Source of the DNA: Thermogemmatispora carboxidivorans
Lineage (GTDB): Bacteria; Chloroflexota; Ktedonobacteria; Ktedonobacterales; Ktedonobacteraceae
Direction: 5' to 3'
Length of the DNA stretch: 64,000 nucleotides
Assembly (NCBI RefSeq): GCF_000702505.1
Contig: NZ_JNIM01000001.1
Location: forward strand, 4,812,327-4,876,326
The notes below the pieces were generated by a model. That model did no database searches. It was not told the origin of the DNA and saw only the letters and a program-made list of their open reading frames with translations. Below are positions 26,905-34,994 of the stretch, piece after piece (the first letter of the stretch is position 1; every line of letters starts with the position of its first letter). The position numbers were made by a program, and so were the translations under genes.

Positions 26905-28329
26905 ATGACGCTTAAGTCTAGCGCACCAACCGAAGAGCAGGGCAACCTGCGATCCGGGACGATCGGCTTGCCCGGTGTGCTCTTCCAGTCAATTACGACC
27001 ATGGCGCCGGCTTCCGCAGTTTCTTTTAGCTTGAGCGCCGCGGTGCCTTTCGCCGGAACCGCTCTTCCTCTGGCGGTGACGATTACGCTGGTGGTCAGCG
27101 TGTTGATCGCCCTGAATATCGGAGAGCTGGCCCGCCATTTGCCTTCCGCTGGCGGCTTCTTTACTTATATCGGTCGCTCGCTCGGTTCCATTCCCGGGTG
27201 GGTGACCGGCTGGATCTTCGATCTGGCCTATCTGTTGATTGTTCCTCTGCAGCTGCTGGTTCTGGGTCCGGTGGCCGATTCGATTCTGCCTCTGGGTCCC
27301 TACGGCTGGGCTATCTGGGCTTGCATTTTTGCGGTGGTGATTTTCGCGCTGACGTACTTCGGCATTAAGGTCTCCGCCGATGTGGGTGTGGTGCTCGGTT
27401 GCATCGAGATCGGGGTCTTTTTGCTGCTGGCTCTCTGGCTGATTGTGACTGCCGGGAACAATAATACGCTGGATGCTTTTAATCCGGCTTCCAGCGCGCA
27501 GTCCGGCTTTGGCGGCTGGCAAGGCGTACTCCTGGGGATGATCTTTACCGTGCTGGCTTTCGCTGGCTATGAGTCATCGGCTCCCCTGGCTGAGGAAACG
27601 CGCGATCCGCGCCGTACTGTGCCTCTGGCGATTGTGCTGGCCGCCCTCTTGATTGGTCTTTTCTATGTCTTCTGTTCTTATGCCGCGGTGGTCGGCTGGG
27701 GGCCGGCGAAGATTGCTTCTTACGTCAGCGATTCAAACCCCTGGGGGACAATGGCGCAGCGCGTTTGGGGTGGCTTCAGCATCATTGTGAATCTGGCGAT
27801 TCTGAATAGCGCGCTGGCCAATTCGAACGCTGGGGTGAACGCTGTGTCGCGCGTGCTCTATGCGATGGGCCGCGTGCGTGCGCTGCCAGGAGCCCTGGCT
27901 CACTTGAATCGCTTTGCTTCGCCCGATGTGGCCATTGTTTTTACGATGGTGGTGGGCATTGTGCTGACGGTGGCGCTCGGTCTGGCCTTTGGGACAGGGA
28001 CGGCGTTCGCTCTGATCGGTACGATTATTGTGCTGCCCATTATTCTGGTCTACCTGGCAACTTGCGTGGCAGTGCCAGTCTTCTATCTGCGCGAGCACTC
28101 CGCTGAGTTCAATGTCTTCCGCCATATCGTGCTGCCGCTGATCCCAACGGTGGTGCTGCTGATCGTGCTCTGGTTCCAGGCAACTCAGCAGTATGAGGCT
28201 CCGCTGACCTGGGCCTTCCCGCTGGCGGTGGCCTGGCTGGTTCTCGGGATTATCATCGCTCTGGTGCTGCGCTTCCGCGCTCCCGAGGTGCTGGAGGCCA
28301 GTAGCAAAGTTTATGTGGAGGCAGAGTAA
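26905..28329 (+). CDS. APC-family amino acid permease
   Basis: This is an inner-membrane amino acid/amine transporter of the APC superfamily, 474 residues. The ATG at 26905 is preceded by AAAGGAG (26889-26895) at nine bases. The first helix carries the family motif (LPGVLFQSITTMAPASAVSFSLSAAVPFAG), TM3 is preceded by ARHLPSAGGFFTYIGRSLG, and the cytoplasmic loop reads FAGYESSAPLAEETRDPRRTVP. The TM8 region NSALANSNAGVNAVSRVLYAMGR is intact. It resembles the permease at 2520-3962 more than its immediate neighbour at 25156, so the two adjacent permeases are from different subfamilies and may have different substrates. A strong terminator follows. Confidence 0.91.
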   Translation: MTLKSSAPTEEQGNLRSGTIGLPGVLFQSITTMAPASAVSFSLSAAVPFAGTALPLAVTITLVVSVLIALNIGELARHLPSAGGFFTYIGRSLGSIPGWVTGWIFDLAYLLIVPLQLLVLGPVADSILPLGPYGWAIWACIFAVVIFALTYFGIKVSADVGVVLGCIEIGVFLLLALWLIVTAGNNNTLDAFNPASSAQSGFGGWQGVLLGMIFTVLAFAGYESSAPLAEETRDPRRTVPLAIVLAALLIGLFYVFCSYAAVVGWGPAKIASYVSDSNPWGTMAQRVWGGFSIIVNLAILNSALANSNAGVNAVSRVLYAMGRVRALPGALAHLNRFASPDVAIVFTMVVGIVLTVALGLAFGTGTAFALIGTIIVLPIILVYLATCVAVPVFYLREHSAEFNVFRHIVLPLIPTVVLLIVLWFQATQQYEAPLTWAFPLAVAWLVLGIIIALVLRFRAPEVLEASSKVYVEAE

Positions 28330-28381
28330 GCCCCTCGGAGAGAGGTTGCTCTTCTTCTTCTGGATAGGAGACAGTGCCAAG

Positions 28382-28419
28382 GAGAGGCGGACCGCTCGCC
28401 GGTTCCGCCTCTCTTTTTT
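28382..28419 (+). terminator. Rho-independent terminator of the APC permease gene
   Basis: A perfect 10-bp stem (arms 28382-28391 and 28404-28413) is followed by TTTTTT (28414-28419), about 50 bases after the permease stop. Confidence 0.92.
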
Positions 28420-28467
28420 GCGGAGCATGGATCTCTTCTTTTCTTTCTTCCGCTGGTGCGCTTGAGC

Positions 28468-28496
28468 TTGCTTCGGCTGCCGCTGTTTTTTACAAT
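28468..28496 (+). promoter_or_regulatory. Promoter of the aldose epimerase gene
   Basis: TTGCTT (28468-28473), a 17-base spacer and TACAAT (28491-28496), 38 bases before the ATG at 28534. Confidence 0.75.
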
Positions 28497-28533
28497 AGCG
28501 GCTAGAGATCTTTTTTCTGGAGAGAGCTGGCTG

Positions 28534-29376
28534 ATGAGTTCTGCTCTGCTTCCCGGCGATTTTCTGCGTTTTCCGACAGAGCGTGAGCTGGTGCTGCGCG
28601 ATCAGGAGACCGTGGTAGGGGTGATCCCTGAGATCTGCCTGGTCTCTCATTTCCAGGTTGGCACCTGGGAGGTGCTCTATCGCCCTCTGACGACTGGCAA
28701 TGTGCGCCGCTGGGGCTTGCCTCTGATGATTCCGAATTTTTCACGCTTGCGTAACGGGCTGTTTGTGGAGAAAGGGACGTCTTTGCCTATCCACGGCTTC
28801 GGTCGCCTGCTCCCTTGGACCCTCCTGGCGGCGGACGAGCAGCGGGTGGTTCTGGAGCTGGACAGTAATGAGACGACGCGCGCCTGCTACCCCTATGAGT
28901 TTACTTTTACGGTGACGGTGGCAGTGACGCCCGGCAGGTTGACCTATACGCTGGCAATGGAGAACCACAGCGCTGAGGCGATGCCGATCGCACCCGGTTT
29001 TCATCCGTATTTCGCAGTGGCCCAGCTCGATAAGCCACGTTTGCTGGTGCAGGGCCTGCCCGGCTTCGAGGCGGCTGCGATCGACTGGGAGCACCAGCCG
29101 CCAGATACGCCCTACCCTTTCGCCGGCGAGGTGACAATCACTTTTCCTGAGCAGGGAACCTTGACGATCGCTGAGCTGCCCCAGGGCGGTCGCTCTGCTT
29201 TGCATACTATGCAGGTGTGGACGGAGTTGCCGACGCGCCCTGATCATGCCTTTGTCTGCTTTGAGCCAACGGTCGGCAGCGAGGATGCGCTGAATCGGCC
29301 CGGCGACCGCCTGGAGATCGCTCCGGACAGCACAGTCTCGATTGTGCTGCAACTACGCGCGCAGGAACAGGCTTGA
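28534..29376 (+). CDS. Aldose 1-epimerase family protein
   Basis: This is a cytoplasmic mutarotase-like enzyme that interconverts anomers of aldoses or sugar phosphates (GalM/YeaD type). The start at 28534 has GGAGAGAG (28519-28526) seven bases upstream and a promoter at 28468-28496. The catalytic elements are visible: NGLFVEKGTSLPIHGFGR, where the His precedes the GFxR block; APGFHPYFAV, with the second catalytic His; and the glutamate in HAFVCFEPTVGS near the C-terminus. 280 residues, slightly shorter than GalM. It is a single-gene unit: promoter upstream and a strong inverted repeat overlapping the stop codon. The nearby GH1 and rhamnogalacturonan lyase genes make sugar catabolism a plausible context. 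Confidence 0.9.
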   Translation: MSSALLPGDFLRFPTERELVLRDQETVVGVIPEICLVSHFQVGTWEVLYRPLTTGNVRRWGLPLMIPNFSRLRNGLFVEKGTSLPIHGFGRLLPWTLLAADEQRVVLELDSNETTRACYPYEFTFTVTVAVTPGRLTYTLAMENHSAEAMPIAPGFHPYFAVAQLDKPRLLVQGLPGFEAAAIDWEHQPPDTPYPFAGEVTITFPEQGTLTIAELPQGGRSALHTMQVWTELPTRPDHAFVCFEPTVGSEDALNRPGDRLEIAPDSTVSIVLQLRAQEQA

Positions 29377-29412
29377 TCAGCGCATTCCGCCCCGCCGCTC
29401 TGATCAAGCCTG
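29368..29412. terminator. Bidirectional stem-loop between convergent genes
   Basis: A perfect 13-bp inverted repeat (arms 29368-29380 and 29400-29412) whose left arm includes the epimerase stop codon. It separates the epimerase gene from convergent arsM. There is no long T-run on either side. Confidence 0.6.
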
Positions 29413-29467
29413 CTCTTGCTGTATGGCTGACCTTCCGCTTGCTTGCTACCGCTAGCCGGAGCGGAAG

Positions 29468-30268
29468 CTAAACTGATAGCTTGCGTGCACGAATGCTGGC
29501 GCTGAGCCAGCGGCCTTCAAGACGCTGGCGCTCTTCCTGGTTGAGAAATGGTGGCCAGTCCCAGTCACCGGGCACCAGCTCGATGACAATGTCACGGAAG
29601 CCAATGGCTGTTAGCAGCTCACGGTAGGTCTCCGCCCTGATAGCACCGGCCAGGCAGACGGCCCAGGCCTTCGGCTCACGACGGAGACTGAGCGGTAGCT
29701 CTCCTTCAAGAACTGGATCGGCCAGGATCAGTCTGCCACCCGGCTTGAGGAGCCGGTAGGCTTCGCGCAAGACGCGCTCTTTGTCCGGTACGAGGTTGAT
29801 GACACAGTTGGAGATGATGACGTCGATGCTTTCCGAGGGTAGGGGAACGGCTTCGATGATCCCTCGGAGGAAGCGAACGTTTTCGAGGCCGAGCTGGCTC
29901 CTATACTGTTCGGCCCGCTCCAGCGCAACTTCGTTCATGTCAAGACCGTAGGCGACCCCACCAGGCTGTAGCTGCGGAGCGGCCAGCAGCAGATCAAGGC
30001 CCGTGCCACAGCCCAGGTCGAGCAGGCTTTCCCCAGGTTTCAGCCCGGCCTGCTTGAGAGGATTGCCGCAACAGCAGGCACTGGCCAGCAGCTCCGCGGG
30101 CAGGTCCTTGAGTTGCTCAGGAGCATAGCAGGTACACCGGCTGGGCGCCTGCCCCTGCTGTCGATCCTCGCAACAGCAGGCCGTCGCAGCATTCAATATG
30201 TTTTCTTGATAGTAGTGTTGGATGAATGATCGTAGATCTTCTTCCGATGTAAAAGGCATATCTACCAT
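29468..30268 (-). CDS. arsM: Arsenite S-adenosylmethionine methyltransferase
   Basis: ArsM methylates As(III) using SAM, producing methylated and volatile arsenicals. The ATG at 30268 (MVDMPFTSEED) lies ten bases after GGAGG; the longer frame to 30454 is not credible. 266 residues, the usual size. A Cys-rich N-terminal segment (TACCCEDRQQ, RCTCYAPEQL, SACCCGNPL) provides candidate arsenic ligands. SAM motif I is LLDLGCGTGLDLLLA (about residue 82), with GLDMNEVALERA, NVRFLRGIIEAVPLP and SNCVINLVPDKERVL following. The later conserved cysteine occurs in WAVCLAGAI, as in ArsM proteins. It lies 143 bases downstream of a SigZ-type sigma factor on the same strand, a pairing that suggests arsenic-responsive control. 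Confidence 0.9.
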   Translation of the reverse strand: MVDMPFTSEEDLRSFIQHYYQENILNAATACCCEDRQQGQAPSRCTCYAPEQLKDLPAELLASACCCGNPLKQAGLKPGESLLDLGCGTGLDLLLAAPQLQPGGVAYGLDMNEVALERAEQYRSQLGLENVRFLRGIIEAVPLPSESIDVIISNCVINLVPDKERVLREAYRLLKPGGRLILADPVLEGELPLSLRREPKAWAVCLAGAIRAETYRELLTAIGFRDIVIELVPGDWDWPPFLNQEERQRLEGRWLSASIRARKLSV

Positions 30269-30411
30269 GACGGGCTTTCCTCCTTCCGACTGGTGAGCCG
30301 GCTGGGGCTGGTCCAGCGCAGCTTTTTCTTTGTCTGGAAGAGAAGACGCCCTTTCTGCCAAAGGGACGCAACCGGCCAGACGGTAAGGCTCCGGTGAGGG
30401 ATGGGGAGAAG

Positions 30412-31062
30412 TTAGCGACCGGAGGTTGCAGCACAGACACTCTCGTCGAGGCAAGCGCCGCTACATTGTTCGCTCTCCTCGGGTCCCAGACAACAGGGGG
30501 TCAGTGGTTGGTAGCCGATGACTCGCCCCAGGCGATCAAATTCAAACTGGCAGCAGGCCTGTAGAAGCTGGCGGAGCCGCTCACGCGCCCGTTGGACGCG
30601 CGATTTGGCCCCAGAGAAGGAGAGTCCCAGGCGGCGGGCCAATTCGCGCTGCGAGAGCCCCTCATACTCGGTAAGGATCAATGCTTCGCGATAGGGTGCA
30701 GGCAGACAGCGGATGAGCTCCTGCAGGGATCGCTTGATGGCTGCCCGCGCGACCTCGCTGGCCTGCTCTTGCTCAGAACGCAGCAGAACCTCGTTCGTGG
30801 CCGCCTGGCTCTGCGGCTGATCTTCCAGCGGTAGAAGGGTGCGACGCCGACGGTAGTAATCGCAGACCAGGTGACGGGCAATGCGATAGGCCCAGTGCTC
30901 TAGTTTCTCATCGGAACGCAGCTCTTGAGCGTGTTGGTGAATACGGAGAAAAATCTCTTGTAAGAGGTCGTCTACGCTCTCTTCGTCAGGCAGTCGACGA
31001 CGGAGAAAGAGACGCAGTGGCTCATGTAAGGCAGCCCAGGCTCGTTCGGTCACGCTGGACAT
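30412..31062 (-). CDS. ECF sigma factor, SigZ type, with Cys-rich C-terminus
   Basis: This is an alternative RNA polymerase sigma factor of the extracytoplasmic-function class. The ATG at 31062 is chosen because GAGGAGG lies seven bases upstream; a TTG-started frame reaches 31176. Region 2 is seen in DLLQEIFLRIHQHAQELRSDEKLEHWAYRIARHLVCDYYRRRR, and region 4 in LPAPYREALILTEYEGLSQRELARRLGLSFSGAKSRVQRARERLRQLL. After region 4 comes a tail of about 45 residues holding eight cysteines (ACCQFEFD, LTPCCLGPEESEQCSGACLDESVCA), the SigZ-like feature. No anti-sigma factor gene is adjacent, so the Cys-rich tail may itself sense metal or thiol state; this is inference. arsM follows on the same strand. 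Confidence 0.88.
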   Translation of the reverse strand: MSSVTERAWAALHEPLRLFLRRRLPDEESVDDLLQEIFLRIHQHAQELRSDEKLEHWAYRIARHLVCDYYRRRRTLLPLEDQPQSQAATNEVLLRSEQEQASEVARAAIKRSLQELIRCLPAPYREALILTEYEGLSQRELARRLGLSFSGAKSRVQRARERLRQLLQACCQFEFDRLGRVIGYQPLTPCCLGPEESEQCSGACLDESVCAATSGR

Positions 31063-31154
31063 CGGTGCGGCCTCCTCATGCACAGACGTTTCTTTTAGAA
31101 GACGCGGCTTCGCCTGAAAGGACGCAGAGCCTCTTTTCCTCTCGCTCGGGGGAC

Positions 31155-31169
31155 AGAAGGTCACCTTCT
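31155..31169. promoter_or_regulatory. 15-base palindrome upstream of the sigma factor gene
   Basis: AGAAGGT-C-ACCTTCT, perfectly symmetric, about 95 bases before the sigZ-like start codon. It is a candidate operator for the sigma-arsM unit; no regulator is identified. Confidence 0.4.
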
Positions 31170-31344
31170 CTTGCACCTCTCCCGAGATTCGTTCGTAAAT
31201 ATCTCTTGAAACGATGGCAAGGAAGACAGCTCTTTGGCGAGCTGGTCAGCCTGGCCCTGGTCGATCTGCCCGGCAGACTGGGCTGACCACTCTCCAGCGT
31301 TGTGCGCCCTCTCCTGCCAGTATGCAATTTCACCTTGTGTGGGA

Positions 31345-31350
31345 TATAAT
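31345..31350 (+). promoter_or_regulatory. -10 box upstream of ftsH
   Basis: A perfect TATAAT 107 bases before the ftsH ATG, in the gap between divergent genes. The -35 position (31322-31327, ATGCAA) is poor. Confidence 0.5.
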
Positions 31351-31457
31351 AGGGTAGTCATAGGGAGCATCTGAAAGCGTCACGCCAGTGCCAGGGAGCG
31401 GGGTAGCTGCCGCTCTCAGCCAAAGACGGCGCAACCAGAAAACAGGAACGTCTCGCA

Positions 31458-33608
31458 ATGGAAAAAGAGCCATTATCTGGTCTGTACCACGTGCAACAGC
31501 AAAGCAACCAGCAAAATAATAATACGCCGCCACCCCCGCTGCTACCGGTGCCGCCACGCCAATCGCAGCGACAGCAGTCATCGCCTAACCAGTCGCGCGG
31601 CCCTTCAGGCCAACCGCCGCGTTCCTCAAACCTGAATTTCTGGCTGCTGCTGGTAGTACTGCTGGTACTGGGGTTGTACTTATATAGTTATATCAGTAAC
31701 GCTAATAGCAGTTCCTCTCCTCAACGGCAGGAGTTAACATATACTGAGTTCTATCAGGAGATCAACGCCGGCAACATCAAGACGGCGACCTTTATCGGGG
31801 AGACGGACATCGTTGGCGACTTCCGCCAGCCGGTCCAGGGTCATCAACAGTACCATGTCTACCAACTGCCCCAGCCGCAGACCGATCCGCAGCTGATCCC
31901 GCTGCTGTTGTCCAAAGGGGTAACTGTTGTGAATCAGGCACCACCGGACAATAGCTTCTGGATCAATCTGCTGATTACGATCTTGCCCTGGGCTTTCCTG
32001 CTGGGACTCTTCTTTTTCGTGACTCGTCGAGCTACCCAGGGGCAGCAGGGCATTTTTAACTTTGGCCGTAGCCGCGCGCGCCTGATCCTGGAAGATCGGC
32101 CCAGCACAACCTTCGCCGATGTGGCCGGGGTCGATGAGGCCAAATACGAGCTGCAAGAGGTCGTCGAGTTTCTGAAGACGCCCCAGAAGTTCCAGCGTCT
32201 AGGCGGCAAGATCCCCCGTGGTATCCTCCTGGTTGGTCCCCCAGGCACGGGCAAGACTCTGCTGGCGCGGGCCGTGGCCGGCGAGGCCGGCGTCCCCTTC
32301 TTCTCGATGTCCGGCTCCGAGTTCGTCGAGGTCCTGGTGGGTGTGGGCGCCAGCCGCGTGCGCGATCTCTTCGATCAGGCCAAGAAGGCCGCCCCCAGCA
32401 TTATCTTTATCGATGAGATCGATGCCGTCGGACGCCAGCGCGGCGCCAGCATTAACACGAATGAGGAGCGCGAGCAGACGCTGAATCAGCTGCTGGTGGA
32501 AATGGATGGCTTCGAGTCGCATCAGGCGGTGGTGGTGCTGGCGGCAACCAACCGCCCCGACGGTCTGGACCAGGCCCTGCTGCGCCCCGGTCGCTTCGAC
32601 CGCCGCGTGACGGTAGACCGTCCCGACTGGAGCGGGCGCCTGGCGATCTTGCGCATCCATACCCGCAATCTGCCCCTGGCTCCAGACGTGAATCTGGAGG
32701 CGATCGCCCGGGCTACGCCGGGCATGGTCGGCGCCGATCTGGCTAATCTGGCGAATGAGGCGGCTCTGCTGGCGGCTCGCCGCAATCTCGACTACATCGA
32801 CCGCCGCTGCTTCGAAGACGCTCTTGACAAGATCCTGCTGGGCGCCGAGCGCCCGCTGGTGCTCAATGAGGAAGACCTGCGCGTGACGGCTTATCACGAG
32901 GGCGGCCACGCTCTGGTGGGCCTGCTCACACCTCACTCCGATCCGGTGACGAAGGTGACGATCGTGCCGCGCGGCCAGGCGCTGGGCGTGACGATGTCGA
33001 CCCCGCTGGATGACCGCTATAACTATCCAAAGGAGTATCTGCTGGCGCAGATCACCTACGCCCTCGGCGGCCAGGCCGCTGAGCAGGTGGTTTTCGGTAC
33101 GATCACTACTGGCGCTCAAAGCGATCTGATGAAGGCGACTTCGCTCGCCCGTCAGATGGTAACCCGCTGGGGCATGAGTGAGCGTCTGGGAACGATTTCC
33201 TACAGTGAGCGCCCCAGTCCCTTCTCGGGTGGCGCTGAGACGGAGATCGGCCAGCCTTACGACTATAGTGAGGAGACAGCGGAGTTGATCGATGAGGAGG
33301 TGGAGCACATTGTGCGCTCCTGCTACCAGCAAGCCATCGATCTGTTGACGAAGCATCGCCGCACGCTTGATCGCATCGCGGAGGAGCTGCGCCGCCATGA
33401 GACGCTCGACGGCGAACAGCTGCACGCCATTCTGGCCGAGACTGGAGCCACGCCAGCCCCCGATGAGCCGGCCCCTCTGGGCATCCCACAGGTGATCGCC
33501 CCACCGGAGCCGACTTCCGCTCCAGCACCTCCCGAGGTCGGTACAAGTCGTAACGAGCCGGAACCGCCCGCCCCCGCTGCATCTGGCAACGATAGCCACT
33601 TTTCGTAG
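31458..33608 (+). CDS. ftsH: ATP-dependent zinc metalloprotease FtsH
   Basis: FtsH is a membrane-bound AAA+ protease that degrades misfolded membrane proteins and some regulators. Order: a Gln/Asn/Pro-rich cytoplasmic leader (about 55 residues), TM1 (FWLLLVVLLVLGLYLYSYI), an outer domain starting LTYTEFYQEINAGNIKTATF, TM2 (FWINLLITILPWAFLLGLFFFV, about 167-189), the AAA domain with Walker A GPPGTGKT (about 260), Walker B IIFIDEIDAVGR and the arginine-finger region NRPDGLDQALLRPGRFDRR, and the protease site HEGGHALVGLL (about 479). The C-terminus has a 60-residue Pro/Ala-rich tail. 716 residues, slightly longer than usual because of the leader and tail. It stands alone, with thioesterase downstream on the other strand. 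Confidence 0.97.
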   Translation: MEKEPLSGLYHVQQQSNQQNNNTPPPPLLPVPPRQSQRQQSSPNQSRGPSGQPPRSSNLNFWLLLVVLLVLGLYLYSYISNANSSSSPQRQELTYTEFYQEINAGNIKTATFIGETDIVGDFRQPVQGHQQYHVYQLPQPQTDPQLIPLLLSKGVTVVNQAPPDNSFWINLLITILPWAFLLGLFFFVTRRATQGQQGIFNFGRSRARLILEDRPSTTFADVAGVDEAKYELQEVVEFLKTPQKFQRLGGKIPRGILLVGPPGTGKTLLARAVAGEAGVPFFSMSGSEFVEVLVGVGASRVRDLFDQAKKAAPSIIFIDEIDAVGRQRGASINTNEEREQTLNQLLVEMDGFESHQAVVVLAATNRPDGLDQALLRPGRFDRRVTVDRPDWSGRLAILRIHTRNLPLAPDVNLEAIARATPGMVGADLANLANEAALLAARRNLDYIDRRCFEDALDKILLGAERPLVLNEEDLRVTAYHEGGHALVGLLTPHSDPVTKVTIVPRGQALGVTMSTPLDDRYNYPKEYLLAQITYALGGQAAEQVVFGTITTGAQSDLMKATSLARQMVTRWGMSERLGTISYSERPSPFSGGAETEIGQPYDYSEETAELIDEEVEHIVRSCYQQAIDLLTKHRRTLDRIAEELRRHETLDGEQLHAILAETGATPAPDEPAPLGIPQVIAPPEPTSAPAPPEVGTSRNEPEPPAPAASGNDSHFS

Positions 33609-33830
33609 GGAAGGCCCGGGCCAGCTACTCTCTCCTTCACTTTAGCCAGAGAAGATCGAGCGCTTTGCTTCTCTGCAAAACGGGGGACCGCAGCCCAGCG
33701 GGCCTGCTTCTGCCAGATCAACTGTCAGGCTCGCTGGCTGCTCTTGATGGCTCTGCCCGACTGGGTTCTCTGACCCGCGTCAAGCTGACAGCCCTTGGGC
33801 TGAGGGCGAAACAGTCGCCTTGCTCAGCGC

Positions 33831-34316
33831 TCACTCTTCTAGCTCTCCGGTGAAAAACTGCCGTAGCCCGGGATAGTCGTGCATAAGTGTGTCAACAAAG
33901 GCTTCTGGCAGTGGTAAAAAGATGCCCTGTGCCTCTGCCAGCGGCTTGCTTTCATCACTGGCCAACGTCAGCACCCCCTGAGCCTGAAGCATCGTGCGGC
34001 GCTCTTGAAGAAGCCAGGCACGCACCCGCAATAATGGCCCATAGGGAACGTAGCGTCGATAGCGCACCTCCAGCTTGCCCGTCATGGTCCACTGAGGCTG
34101 CTGAGCCAAGAGTGAGGCTCGCCCCAGCGTCTCGTCCAGGACCGCAGCCACAATACCACCATGAATGACGCCGGGAAAACCCTGGTGCTCCTCGCGCGGC
34201 TGAAAATCGGCGACAATGCTCCGGTCTTCGCGACGAAAGACCAGCTGCAACCCATAGGGGTTGCGCTGGCCACAGACAAAACAGCGCTGATAGTCAGTAT
34301 CGTCGTTGAGCTTCAT
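33831..34316 (-). CDS. PaaI-type hotdog thioesterase
   Basis: This is a small acyl-CoA thioesterase of the hotdog fold (PaaI/4HBT group). The likely start is MKLNDDTDYQRCFVCGQRNPYGL at 34316; the longer frame to 34481 has no support, though no strong ribosome binding site decides it. The CFVCGQRNPYGLQL entry with its CxxC pair is typical of a PaaI-like subgroup. The active-site helix is seen in FPGVIHGGIVAAVLDETLG, with H-G-G and the acidic D-E pair. The conserved LEVRYRRYVPYGPLLRVRAWL strand follows. 161 residues. The substrate is unknown; no fatty-acid genes are adjacent. Confidence 0.87.
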   Translation of the reverse strand: MKLNDDTDYQRCFVCGQRNPYGLQLVFRREDRSIVADFQPREEHQGFPGVIHGGIVAAVLDETLGRASLLAQQPQWTMTGKLEVRYRRYVPYGPLLRVRAWLLQERRTMLQAQGVLTLASDESKPLAEAQGIFLPLPEAFVDTLMHDYPGLRQFFTGELEE

Positions 34317-34994
34317 AGAACGAGCTGAGGGCGTCCTTCCGTGGAGAATTTTCGTCGGTGGAGCGAGAACGGGAATCCTTTGGCCCGCCTGCTTTGACAG
34401 GGACAGGCAGAGCAGAAGGGAGGCTCTACCTCTCGCTCGCTCCCCACACCACCGGCCTGGGCTGAGTGTATCACAGCTCAACGATGCGAGGCAAGCAGGC
34501 CACCAGCCATCCCGAGTTCTCTTCTATCCTTCCCGGCTCCTTTCCCTTAGATTGGTCCCGCCGCTTCTTTCTTTGACGGGGAACTCTTTGGCAGGTTGAC
34601 CCTGGTCAGTAGGCCGCGCGCCCGCAGCGAACATGTACGTGCCTTGACACGCAATGCCGTGCGAGTGGTCATCGAAGAAGTCATGCGTGAGGAGCTTAAA
34701 GCGTTTCTCACTCAAGACGGGAAGACGCCTGGATGCCGCTGCTCAAAAGCGGGCGACGATCCTTCAACGATCTTCCGAAGGATACCTCAGAAATCACTAT
34801 GTGACTATAGTGATCGAGAAGCGTCTGCTTGCTCTGCAAGTCGCCAACGCTGCCCGCAAAGGGGGCGCCTGTCTCTCTTGCCTGTATCGAGGGCAAGGAC
34901 TCCTGCAGTACCCCCGCTCTGATGAGGAATGGCTCCCGCTGCGCTCCTACTACGACGGGGAAGGCTCCTCTCCTTTTGCTCGTCGTCGAGTGCC
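34317..34994. other. Gene-poor stretch with possible transposase remnant
   Basis: About 680 bases between the thioesterase and the MBL hydrolase. Apart from the fragment described separately, the frames here are short and without recognisable families. Confidence 0.4.
34596..34740 (+). pseudogene. Possible remnant of a mutator-type (IS256-like) transposase
   Basis: The frame from 34596 reads RNAVRVVIEEVMREELKAFLTQDG, which resembles the N-terminal helix of IS256-family transposases (a run of the form v..l.eellrEEl..fL). The likeness is lost after about 50 residues and no DDE residues or terminal inverted repeats are seen. If real it is a dead fragment. It could equally be chance. Confidence 0.25.

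Noticed and set aside
27733..28650. 305-codon minus-strand frame between permease and epimerase
   Set aside because: It crosses a strong terminator and a promoter and runs antisense to two clear genes.
32199..33599. 466-codon minus-strand frame over ftsH
   Set aside because: Exact antisense of the AAA and protease domains of ftsH; open only because of GC-rich codon usage.
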